Shown here one piece after another: positions 1-5,671 of a stretch of 5,671 nucleotides of DNA. Both the position numbers and the translations under genes were made by a program. Origin of the DNA: an uncultured Eubacteriales bacterium (lineage in GTDB: Bacteria > Bacillota > Clostridia > Lachnospirales > Lachnospiraceae); assembly GCA_900313855.1 (NCBI GenBank), contig OMSZ01000080.1, positions 1 to 5,671 of the forward strand, read 5' to 3'. Within the stretch, counting starts at the first letter, position 1, and the number at the start of each line of letters is the position of its first letter. The notes beneath the pieces were generated by a model. That model worked only from the letters and a program-made list of their open reading frames with translations, was not told the origin of the DNA and made no database searches.

Positions 1-1
1 G

Positions 2-1090
2 GAAAACGGCAAGGCTAATAATATGCCTGCGCCTTTGCAGGACAGACTGCTTCTTACAAAAGACCGTCTGGTTAATATAGCGGAAGGAGTAAGACAGGTA
101 GCCCTGCTTGATGATCCTGTTCATGAAGTGCTTGGTATGAAGGAGCGTCCAAACGGACTGATGATAGGAAGAAAGAGAGTACCCTTGGGGGTTATCGGGA
201 TCATTTACGAATCAAGACCTAATGTAACGGTTGATGCATTTTCATTATGCTTTAAGGCAGGAAACGCCGTAATTCTTCGCGGCGGCTCTGATTGTATATA
301 TTCAAATATCGCTTTGGTTAAGGTTATCAAGGAATCACTTAAAGAGAATGGCGTTACTGAGGATGCGGTATTCTTATTGGAGGATACAAGCCGTGAAACA
401 GCAACCCGTCTTATGAAGCTCAATGAATATATTGACGTGCTTATTCCACGTGGAGGTGCAGGACTTATCCGCTCTGTTGTTGCTAATGCAACTGTACCTG
501 TCATAGAAACGGGAACCGGTAATTGTCATGTTTATGTTGATGCATCAGCCGATATTGATATGGCTGTCAATATTATTAAAAATGCCAAGCTTCAAAGACT
601 TGGTGTATGTAACGCGTGTGAGTCCTTAGTAATTCATAAGGATATAGCAGATGCTGTTTTACCAAAGATAATCGCAATGCTTAAAGAAAATGAATGTGAG
701 GTTCGCGGAGACGAGATAGTTCAGAGTTTTGATGAAGCTGTTAAGCCAGCGACATTAGAGGATTACAAAACAGAGTACCTTGCAAAGATCATATCCGCCA
801 AGGTTGTTGATAACATAGATGAGGCTATAGATCATATCAACATTAATTCGACAGGACATTCCGAAGCTATAATAACCAGGGATTATGAGAGTGCACAGAA
901 ATTCCTCAATGAAATTGATTCTGCCGCGGTATATGTGAATGCATCTACAAGATTTACCGATGGCTTTGAATTCGGTTTTGGAGCAGAGATAGGGATAAGT
1001 ACTCAGAAGCTTCATGCAAGAGGTCCTATGGGGTTAGAGGCGCTGACAACTACGAAATTCATAATATACGGTAGTGGTCAGGTAAGATAA
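2..1090 (+). CDS. proA: Glutamate-5-semialdehyde dehydrogenase (gamma-glutamyl phosphate reductase), 5'-truncated by window edge
   Basis: This enzyme reduces gamma-glutamyl phosphate to glutamate-5-semialdehyde with NADPH, the second step of cytosolic proline synthesis from glutamate. The frame is open leftward past the ATG at 23 (E-N-G-K-A-N-N before it), and the residues around that ATG match the interior of the family, so the true start lies outside the window. About 362 residues are visible against a usual 415 or so; roughly 50 N-terminal residues are missing. Numbering from the ATG at 23, the ALDH-fold signatures are visible: the [14 protein letters not shown] block (about 56-69), ILRGGS (84-89), IPRGG (141-145), and the catalytic cysteine in RLGVCNA at Cys196 (codon 608-610). 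The C-terminus (GSGQVR, then TAA) matches the normal family end, so the 3' end is intact. The usual partner proB would be expected upstream but cannot be seen. No frameshift or lost active-site residue is evident. Confidence 0.97.
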   Translation, partial: ENGKANNMPAPLQDRLLLTKDRLVNIAEGVRQVALLDDPVHEVLGMKERPNGLMIGRKRVPLGVIGIIYESRPNVTVDAFSLCFKAGNAVILRGGSDCIYSNIALVKVIKESLKENGVTEDAVFLLEDTSRETATRLMKLNEYIDVLIPRGGAGLIRSVVANATVPVIETGTGNCHVYVDASADIDMAVNIIKNAKLQRLGVCNACESLVIHKDIADAVLPKIIAMLKENECEVRGDEIVQSFDEAVKPATLEDYKTEYLAKIISAKVVDNIDEAIDHININSTGHSEAIITRDYESAQKFLNEIDSAAVYVNASTRFTDGFEFGFGAEIGISTQKLHARGPMGLEALTTTKFIIYGSGQVR

Positions 1091-1110
1091 CATACATGGA
1101 CTGATTTAAC

Positions 1111-1147
1111 GTAAACGAGCAAAAGTAAAAAAACTTTTGTCGTTTGC
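1111..1147 (+). repeat. Imperfect inverted repeat (15-bp stem, A6 loop) between proA and the MoxR gene
   Basis: Bases 1111-1126 pair with 1133-1147 as 15 pairs (14 Watson-Crick and one G-T), with one bulged G at 1119 and a loop of six A at 1127-1132. The inner arms are CAAAAGT and ACTTTTG; the outer arms are GTAAACGA and TCGTTTGC. It lies 20 bp after the proA stop, and its right arm covers the TG of the extended -10 promoter and ends directly at the hexamer. There is no following T-run (the next bases are TATAATAATTATG), so a standard intrinsic terminator is not supported. It could be an operator for the downstream promoter, a weak proA 3'-end hairpin, or both. The pairing is seen; the role is inferred. 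Confidence 0.6.
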
Positions 1148-1153
1148 TATAAT
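1145..1153 (+). promoter_or_regulatory. Extended -10 promoter for the MoxR/GGDEF/VWA/reductase operon
   Basis: TGCTATAAT is an exact TGn plus TATAAT extended -10 element for a housekeeping sigma factor. No good TTGACA-like hexamer lies 16-18 bp upstream (that region is the A-rich repeat), which is tolerable for an extended -10 promoter; the A-tract may help in the manner of an UP element. Transcription would start near 1159-1161, giving a very short leader of about 16 nt that is almost wholly the Shine-Dalgarno site for the ATG at 1176. The start site is predicted, not shown. Confidence 0.65.
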
Positions 1154-1160
1154 AATTATG

Positions 1161-1166
1161 AGAGGA
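1161..1166 (+). promoter_or_regulatory. Ribosome binding site deciding the MoxR gene start
   Basis: AGAGGA sits 9 nt before the ATG at 1176. It supports that start over the in-frame TTG at 1137 and ATG at 1158, which lie upstream of or inside this site and overlap the promoter. Confidence 0.75.
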
Positions 1167-1175
1167 ATATATCAG

Positions 1176-1991
1176 ATGGAAACGAAATTTACGGGAAGTA
1201 ATGATTATGTGGCAAGCGAAGAGCTTATGAAGGCGGTTGATGTTGCGGTTGCTTTGCAGAAGCCTTTGCTTATAAAGGGTGAACCGGGCACGGGCAAGAC
1301 CATGCTTGCTGATGCGATAAGTAAGTCTATGAACAAAAAATTAATCGTCTGGAATATCAAATCTACAACCAAAGCACAGGATGGATTGTATGTATATGAT
1401 ACTATACAGCGTCTTTATGATTCGCAGTTTGGTGAGGAGGGCGTAGATGATATAGTTCATTATATTAAGCTTGGAAAGCTTGGTGAGGCATTTTCATCTG
1501 ATGAACAGGTAATTCTTCTTATAGACGAGATTGACAAGGCTGATCTTGAATTTCCTAATGATCTTTTATGGGAGCTTGACAAGATGGAGTTCTATATACA
1601 TGAGACAAAGGAGACTGTAACTGCTAAGATCAGACCGATAGTTGTCATTACATCTAATGCCGAAAAGGAGCTTCCCGACGCATTTCTTAGAAGATGTATA
1701 TTCCATTATATCAGCTTTCCTGACAGGGAGCAGATGACGGAAATCGTTAACGCTCATTTTGAAAATCTTGAAGAAAATGTGTTAAAGAATGTTTTAGATA
1801 CCTTTTATTGGATCCGTTCAATAAAGGATATTAGAAAAAAACCGAGTACATCTGAGCTTATAGACTGGATAAGAGCACTTATACTTAGCGGAACTGATAC
1901 GGAAAAGCTTAGAGAAACATTACCGTTTGTAGGTGTTTTACTAAAGAAGGATGAAGATCTTGAAGCGCTTAATAAGGCAAAGCTTTATTAG
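1176..1991 (+). CDS. MoxR-family AAA+ ATPase (CoxD-like)
   Basis: This is a cytosolic AAA+ ATPase of the MoxR group, 271 residues from the ATG at 1176. The nucleotide-binding machinery is complete: Walker A GEPGTGKT (35-42), Walker B ILLIDEID (113-120) with catalytic Glu118, sensor 1 in ITSN (Asn161), and an arginine-finger region FLRRC (Arg172/Arg173). A C-terminal helical lid runs from about 185 to 271 and ends in the family-like segment FVGVLLKKDEDLEAL. MoxR proteins usually pair with a VWA-domain protein and use ATP to remodel or metallate a client enzyme (CoxD/CoxE, NorQ/NorD, RavA/ViaA). The expected VWA partner is present, but one gene further on, after an intervening GGDEF gene. The promoter and Shine-Dalgarno site directly upstream make this the first gene of the unit. 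The client is unknown. The family assignment is strong; the exact MoxR subfamily is not settled from sequence alone. Confidence 0.93.
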   Translation: METKFTGSNDYVASEELMKAVDVAVALQKPLLIKGEPGTGKTMLADAISKSMNKKLIVWNIKSTTKAQDGLYVYDTIQRLYDSQFGEEGVDDIVHYIKLGKLGEAFSSDEQVILLIDEIDKADLEFPNDLLWELDKMEFYIHETKETVTAKIRPIVVITSNAEKELPDAFLRRCIFHYISFPDREQMTEIVNAHFENLEENVLKNVLDTFYWIRSIKDIRKKPSTSELIDWIRALILSGTDTEKLRETLPFVGVLLKKDEDLEALNKAKLY

Positions 1992-2057
1992 TCAATATAT
2001 TGGGAGAATGTTGCATAGTATTTGTTAAGTACGAAGTTTGGATTGCCTTGGAAAGAA

Positions 2058-2068
2058 TTACCCGGTAA
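2058..2068 (+). repeat. Short palindrome in the MoxR-GGDEF gap
   Basis: TTACC-C-GGTAA is a perfect 5-bp inverted repeat around one central base, in the 129-bp gap between two genes that otherwise appear to be in one operon. At this length it could be chance. It could also be half of a protein site or the tip of a larger RNA fold that I cannot establish by eye. Confidence 0.25.
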
Positions 2069-2091
2069 GCCCTGGGAGAAAGGAAAAGTCC

Positions 2092-2106
2092 TATCATAAA
2101 ATGATA
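2092..2106 (+). repeat. Small hairpin just upstream of the GGDEF start
   Basis: TATCAT-AAA-ATGATA is a perfect 6-bp inverted repeat with a 3-base loop. Flanking TCC (2089-2091) could also pair with GGA (2110-2112), leaving a 3-nt bulge; that GGA is the only weak Shine-Dalgarno match close to the GTG start at 2121. This arrangement could lower translation of the GGDEF gene. The repeat is seen; the regulatory role is inference. Confidence 0.35.
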
Positions 2107-2120
2107 ATTGGATTATAAGC

Positions 2121-3278
2121 GTGATCGTGAGTACCGGAATTAATATTACCAGTGTATTTGTTTCTGATTTTATCGGAATATTGATGCTTACTTTGATTCT
2201 TAGCACCAGGGGCTTTGTGCTTCCGACCAGAAAGAATGAGAGTAATCTTCTTTTTGTGCTTATAATAGCAACCTTAATAGATTGTCTGGTTGATCCGTTC
2301 GCTTATTATTGTGATGCCCGTCCGGGAGTATTTAATTATACTATAAGCTTTATAGCTAATTCCATATTATACATTCATAATTTTATAGTTGGAGCCGGCG
2401 TATTATTTCTTGTTTCTATTCATATTCATAAGAAGATATCTCATTTTCACAAAATACTGGTTTCTGTTATTTTTATAATTGAAGCCACTATGCTTATAGT
2501 CAATATATTTAAACCTATAATTTTTAAAATTGATGAGAATAATGTCTACCATAGATTAGGCGGTTATATGCTTTTCATCATGTTTGGTATGTTGCTTGTA
2601 TTATATGGTCTTGTAATATATATAATAGCAAGAGTCAGGGATGGTTCGCTTAGATATTTTCCTGTATGGGAATTCCTGCTTCCGATAACGTTCTGTATTA
2701 TTATTCAGACTTTATTTTATGGTATTTCTATACAGCCAACCGGTTTTGCGTTATCATTTACAGCCATTGTTATAAGCATGCAGCATGAAAGTCTTTATAT
2801 AGATAAGCTTACAGGTGCATATAACAGATATGAGTTAGACAAGCTCATTGACATCTCTAACAGAAAACGTAAGCGCATATTTGCAGCCATCATGTTAGAT
2901 CTTAATGATTTTAAGAGAATAAATGATACATATTCGCATACAGAGGGCGATAATGCGCTTATAGTCTTAGTTAATATTATCACTAACATAATTCAGAACA
3001 ATGGAGTGGTAATAAGATTTGCCGGTGATGAGTTTATTGTTATTATCAATAAAGCAGATGAGAATACGGTTAGTTATTATTCTAAGAAGATCAATGATAG
3101 TATTGAAGAATACAATAAAACATCAGATAAGCCATACCAATTATCAGCGGCTATCGGAGGAGATATATTTGATATTTCTGATGAAAATAGTACGGATTTT
3201 ATGAAGAAGATAGATCAGTTAATGTATATTAATAAAAGCGAATATTATAAGACTCATGACAGAAGAGGGCAGGGTTGA
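2121..3278 (+). CDS. Membrane-anchored GGDEF-domain protein, probable diguanylate cyclase (AGDEF variant)
   Basis: The 385-residue product has an N-terminal membrane domain and a C-terminal GGDEF domain, which makes c-di-GMP from two GTP in active members. Hydrophobic segments lie near 13-29, 43-60, 76-100, 111-131, 149-170, 184-203 and possibly 205-220, so six or seven helices; they match no sensor family I can name. The GGDEF domain begins at the DKLTGAYNR motif (228-236), followed by DLNDFKRIND (260-269, metal-binding Asp260), SHTEGDNAL (272-280) and the signature RFAGDEF (299-305), where Ala301 replaces the first Gly. The autoinhibitory RxxD site is absent: the aligned residues are QNNG (292-295). 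The GTG at 2121 is taken as the start because a stop in frame lies at 2097-2099; the only Shine-Dalgarno-like match is GGA at 2110-2112. GTG 2127 is an alternative. No EAL/HD-GYP domain or PilZ gene is nearby. The gene ends 2 bp before the VWA gene, which implies coupled expression. AGDEF variants can be active, but activity is unproven here. Confidence 0.92.
   Translation: MIVSTGINITSVFVSDFIGILMLTLILSTRGFVLPTRKNESNLLFVLIIATLIDCLVDPFAYYCDARPGVFNYTISFIANSILYIHNFIVGAGVLFLVSIHIHKKISHFHKILVSVIFIIEATMLIVNIFKPIIFKIDENNVYHRLGGYMLFIMFGMLLVLYGLVIYIIARVRDGSLRYFPVWEFLLPITFCIIIQTLFYGISIQPTGFALSFTAIVISMQHESLYIDKLTGAYNRYELDKLIDISNRKRKRIFAAIMLDLNDFKRINDTYSHTEGDNALIVLVNIITNIIQNNGVVIRFAGDEFIVIINKADENTVSYYSKKINDSIEEYNKTSDKPYQLSAAIGGDIFDISDENSTDFMKKIDQLMYINKSEYYKTHDRRGQG
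3264..3274 (+). promoter_or_regulatory. Ribosome binding site of the VWA gene, inside the GGDEF 3' end
   Basis: AGAGGGCAGGG lies within the last codons of the GGDEF gene, its right end 6 nt before the ATG at 3281. It favours that ATG over the in-frame TTG at 3275 and ties translation of the VWA gene to the GGDEF reading frame. Confidence 0.65.
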
Positions 3279-3280
3279 TA

Positions 3281-4480
3281 ATGTTTCAGGATTTTTTCTA
3301 TACACTCAAAGCTAAAGGATTAGATGTATCCATGACGGAATGGCTTACGCTTATGGATGCGCTTGATAAAGGACTTGAAAACTCGGATTTCACAGTCTTT
3401 TATTATGTTGCTCGTATGATACTTGTAAAGTCAGAATCTGATTATGACAAATATGATATGGCATTCGCCGAATATTTCCATGATATAGCTTCAGAAAATG
3501 TATTACCTAAAGAGTTGCTTGAATGGCTTGACAAAGGCGAGGAGATGGAGTTTGACAAGCAGAATCAGGAGATGTATTCTTACGATTCAACAAGGAATTC
3601 AGATGAGGTTAAGCGTCTGTTTAGGGAACGTCTTGCAGAACAGAAGTCAGAGCATAATGGAGGAAATCACTGGATAGGTACTGCGGGCGGCTCGGCATTT
3701 GGACATCACGGAAGAAATGTCGGAGGTATAAGAGTTGGAGCACAGGGTGGTATGCAAAGCGCTTTTCAGGTCATGGGTGACAGGAAATTCGAGGATTTCC
3801 GCAATGATAAGGTGCTAAATACCAGGCAGTATCAGATGGCATTTAGAAGACTTCGTCAATATTCATCAAGACTTGACATACCTAAAACCGAGCTTGATAT
3901 AGATGAAACGATAAGAAAGACCTGCGATAACGGAGGCTATCTGCAATTAGAATTCGACAGACCAAGAAAAAATACAGTTAAGCTTTTGATGTTATATGAC
4001 TGCGGCGGTACAATGATTCCATTTATGGAGCTTTGCAACGAATTATTCCAGGCGGTCAATAAGGCTAATCATTTTAAGGATGTAAAGACCTATTATTTTC
4101 ATAACTGCATTTATTCGAAGGTTTATAAGACGGCAGAATGTGAATATGGTGACTGGGTTGACCTTGATTATCTGTTCAAGCATTATGACAGAGATTACAA
4201 GGTTATAATAGTCGGTGATGCCCAGATGGCTCCGGAGGAGCTTTTTGACAGAAACGGTAACTACAGAGGTCCTAATGACGGATTATCCGGATATGAGTGG
4301 AATCAGTTATTGCTTAATAAATATAAGAAATGTGTATGGCTTAATCCAAGGTATCACAAGGAGCTTACAAGGATGCATTGGATGGAATCAGAGGATGCGC
4401 TGTCAAAGCTTTATCATATGTACACTCTTTCTGTGGACGGGCTTAAGGAAGCAATAACTTATCTTATGAAGGCAAAGTGA
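3281..4480 (+). CDS. CoxE-like VWA-domain protein, partner of the MoxR ATPase
   Basis: The 399-residue cytosolic protein matches the VWA/CoxE family that accompanies MoxR ATPases. The N-terminal MFQDFFYTLKAKGLDVSMTEW block and YYVARMILVKSE (41-52) are typical of the family, which also supports the ATG at 3281. A charged segment (about 76-123) leads to a Gly-rich stretch (127-159, with HWIGTAGGS), then RQYQMAFRRLRQ (182-193) and the VWA fold from about 233. The first MIDAS motif is degenerate, D240-C-G-G-T244-M, in place of DxSxS; I recall DxGGS/T as normal for this subfamily, so metal binding is plausible but not assured. KANHF (261-265), YYFHNCIY (271-278) and VGDAQMAPEEL (311-321, with Asp313 a candidate third MIDAS residue) follow. 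In related pairs the VWA protein links the ATPase to its client. No signal peptide or membrane segment is seen. It sits between the GGDEF gene (2-bp gap) and the reductase gene (13-bp gap), so all are probably cotranscribed. Confidence 0.9.
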   Translation: MFQDFFYTLKAKGLDVSMTEWLTLMDALDKGLENSDFTVFYYVARMILVKSESDYDKYDMAFAEYFHDIASENVLPKELLEWLDKGEEMEFDKQNQEMYSYDSTRNSDEVKRLFRERLAEQKSEHNGGNHWIGTAGGSAFGHHGRNVGGIRVGAQGGMQSAFQVMGDRKFEDFRNDKVLNTRQYQMAFRRLRQYSSRLDIPKTELDIDETIRKTCDNGGYLQLEFDRPRKNTVKLLMLYDCGGTMIPFMELCNELFQAVNKANHFKDVKTYYFHNCIYSKVYKTAECEYGDWVDLDYLFKHYDRDYKVIIVGDAQMAPEELFDRNGNYRGPNDGLSGYEWNQLLLNKYKKCVWLNPRYHKELTRMHWMESEDALSKLYHMYTLSVDGLKEAITYLMKAK

Positions 4481-4486
4481 GAGGAG
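4481..4486 (+). promoter_or_regulatory. Ribosome binding site of the aldo/keto reductase gene
   Basis: GAGGAG begins directly after the VWA stop codon and ends 7 nt before the ATG at 4494, a near-ideal Shine-Dalgarno site that fixes this start and suggests strong, cotranscribed expression. Confidence 0.8.
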
Positions 4487-4493
4487 ATCAGCT

Positions 4494-5671
4494 ATGCAAT
4501 ATAGGAAAGATAAATACGGAAACGATATCTCGATGCTTGGATACGGTTGTATGAGATTTACCAAAAAAGGTAATTTGATAGATTTAGATAAAGCAGAGAA
4601 GGAGATCATGACTGCCTTTAATGCCGGTGTTAATTATTATGATACGGCATACATTTATCCGGGAAGTGAGGTTGCGCTTGGCGAGATAGTAAAGCGTAAT
4701 GGGATACGTGATAAAATTAAGATCGCTACAAAGCTTCCACAGTATATGATAACCAACAAGAATGCTATTGATAAATATTTTGATGAGCAGTTAAAAAGAC
4801 TTCAGACAGATCATATAGATTATTATCTTATGCATCAGTTAACTGATCTTTTCATGTGGGAAAAGCTTAAAGACATGGGAATTATTGCATGGATTGATGC
4901 CAAGAAGAAAAAGGGTGAGATAATCAATATCGGTTTTTCTTATCATGGAAACAGCGATCAGTTTCTTAAGATATTAGAGGATTATGATTGGGATTTTTGT
5001 CAGATTCAGTATAATTATATTGATGAGAATACCCAGGCAGGCGTTGTCGGGCTTAAAGCTGCTGCAAAAAAGGGAATACCTGTAATCATTATGGAGCCTC
5101 TTCGAGGCGGAAAGCTTGTTAATATGCTTCCTGAATCTGCAAAGAAGACGTTTAAGGAGAGCGGACGTAACTGGAGTCCCGCTGAGTGGGCTTTCAGATG
5201 GCTGTATGATCAGCCTGAGGTTACCTGTGTGCTTTCAGGTATGAATTCCGTCTCTATGGTTGAGGAAAACTGCAGGGTAGCTTATGAAGCGACAGCAGGA
5301 CATTTTACTGAACATGATTTTGATATAATCAAAAAGGTTACAAAGGATATACATGAGAAGGAAAAGGTTGGATGTACCGGATGCAGATATTGTATGCCAT
5401 GTCCCAAAAATGTTGATATACCGGGAATATTCCGCTGCTATAACAATATGTATAATGAATCTAAGAACAGCGGAAGATTTGAGTTTGCTCAGACCGTTGG
5501 AATGACCAAGGAGCCTGCATTTGCCTCTCAATGTATTGAATGTGGCAAATGTGAGAAGCATTGTCCTCAGAATATTCCGATAAGAGAGAAATTAAAAGAG
5601 GCTGACAAAGCTTTAAGACCGTGGTATTATAAAGCAGGTATTAATATCGCCAGAAAGTTTATGTTCAGAAA
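4494..5671 (+). CDS. Aldo/keto reductase with C-terminal double 4Fe-4S ferredoxin domain, 3' end beyond window
   Basis: The frame is open from the ATG at 4494 to the right edge: 392 complete codons plus two bases, no stop seen. Residues 1 to about 265 form an aldo/keto reductase barrel with the full catalytic tetrad: Asp50 and Tyr55 (DTAYIY), Lys80 (IATK) and His114 (LMHQ). Other family marks are GYGCMR (16-21), IDYYLMH (108-114), IGFSYHG (146-152), QIQYNYID (170-177) and MEPLRGGKL (200-208). The C-terminal part carries two cysteine clusters: C294/C297/C300/C303 (CTGCRYCMPCP) and C347/C350/C353/C357 (CIECGKCEKHCP). Each should hold a 4Fe-4S cluster, as in ferredoxin. This matches the predicted oxidoreductases of COG1453, common in anaerobes, with physiological substrates mostly unknown. 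The family is usually about 375-395 residues, so the gene probably ends just past the window. It is the fourth gene of the unit, after the MoxR and VWA genes, and as an Fe-S enzyme is a conceivable client; that link is inference. Confidence 0.93.
   Translation, partial: MQYRKDKYGNDISMLGYGCMRFTKKGNLIDLDKAEKEIMTAFNAGVNYYDTAYIYPGSEVALGEIVKRNGIRDKIKIATKLPQYMITNKNAIDKYFDEQLKRLQTDHIDYYLMHQLTDLFMWEKLKDMGIIAWIDAKKKKGEIINIGFSYHGNSDQFLKILEDYDWDFCQIQYNYIDENTQAGVVGLKAAAKKGIPVIIMEPLRGGKLVNMLPESAKKTFKESGRNWSPAEWAFRWLYDQPEVTCVLSGMNSVSMVEENCRVAYEATAGHFTEHDFDIIKKVTKDIHEKEKVGCTGCRYCMPCPKNVDIPGIFRCYNNMYNESKNSGRFEFAQTVGMTKEPAFASQCIECGKCEKHCPQNIPIREKLKEADKALRPWYYKAGINIARKFMFR

Noticed and set aside
1111..1147. 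Standard intrinsic terminator for proA
   Set aside because: The stem is convincing but no U-run follows it, and a perfect extended -10 element begins at its right arm. Kept as an inverted repeat of uncertain role.
1137..1175. Longer MoxR product from the TTG at 1137 or ATG at 1158
   Set aside because: These codons overlap the inverted repeat and the -10 element, and 1158 lies before the Shine-Dalgarno site. The ATG at 1176 has a well-placed AGAGGA and gives a family-like N-terminus.
2069..2119. Internal promoter before the GGDEF gene (TATCAT at 2092, GATAAT at 2103)
   Set aside because: Neither -10-like hexamer has a -35-like partner 16-18 bp upstream or a TG extension, so they look like chance in AT-rich DNA.
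1992..2120. c-di-GMP riboswitch (GEMM-type) ahead of the GGDEF gene
   Set aside because: The gap lacks the conserved core bases I would expect of GEMM-I, and it is short. I found no match to another riboswitch class either.
1989..2509. 13-nt direct repeat TAGTCAATATATT at 1989-2001 and 2497-2509
   Set aside because: One copy spans a stop codon and the other is inside the GGDEF coding region; at this length and AT content, coincidence is likely.
3275..3280. VWA start at TTG 3275, overlapping the GGDEF stop
   Set aside because: The ATG at 3281 has better ribosome-site spacing and gives the family-typical MFQDFF start.
5235..5561. Open frame of 108 codons on the minus strand, opposite the aldo/keto reductase
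   Set aside because: It lies wholly inside a well-supported gene, across its ferredoxin domain, has no recognisable domain, and looks like a shadow frame. The other short opposite-strand and out-of-frame stretches fall for the same reason.

Overview
The window looks like chromosome of a low-GC anaerobic Firmicute, most likely a Butyrivibrio/Roseburia-like member of the Lachnospiraceae. This placement is an inference. It rests on AT-rich coding DNA, heavy use of AGA/ATA codons, strong AGGAG-type ribosome binding sites, a transmembrane diguanylate cyclase, and a ferredoxin-tailed aldo/keto reductase of a type common in anaerobes. All genes are on the + strand. There are no RNA genes, mobile elements or CRISPR repeats that I can support.

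Layout. (1) Positions 1-1090 hold the 3' seven-eighths or so of proA (gamma-glutamyl phosphate reductase, proline biosynthesis); its start lies off the left edge. (2) Positions 1091-1175 are a short spacer with an A/T-rich imperfect inverted repeat abutting a perfect extended -10 promoter (TGnTATAAT), which starts a new transcription unit. (3) That unit reads: MoxR-type AAA+ ATPase (1176-1991), a 129-bp gap, a membrane-bound GGDEF protein (2121-3278), a CoxE-like VWA protein (3281-4480, 2 bp after the GGDEF stop), and an aldo/keto reductase with two C-terminal 4Fe-4S cysteine clusters (4494 to the right edge, 13 bp after the VWA stop). The reductase frame is open to the window edge, so its stop codon is not seen.

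How the genes may work together. MoxR ATPases paired with VWA proteins act in characterised cases (CoxD/CoxE, NorQ/NorD, CbbQ/CbbO, RavA/ViaA) as chaperones that remodel or metallate a target enzyme. Here the pair is split by a diguanylate cyclase-like gene that is tightly coupled to the VWA gene, and an iron-sulfur oxidoreductase follows. The most notable feature of the window is therefore a possible link between c-di-GMP signalling and a MoxR-VWA chaperone, with the Fe-S reductase as one candidate client. The gene order is seen directly; the functional link is inference. The individual families are all known, and nothing here proves a new system.
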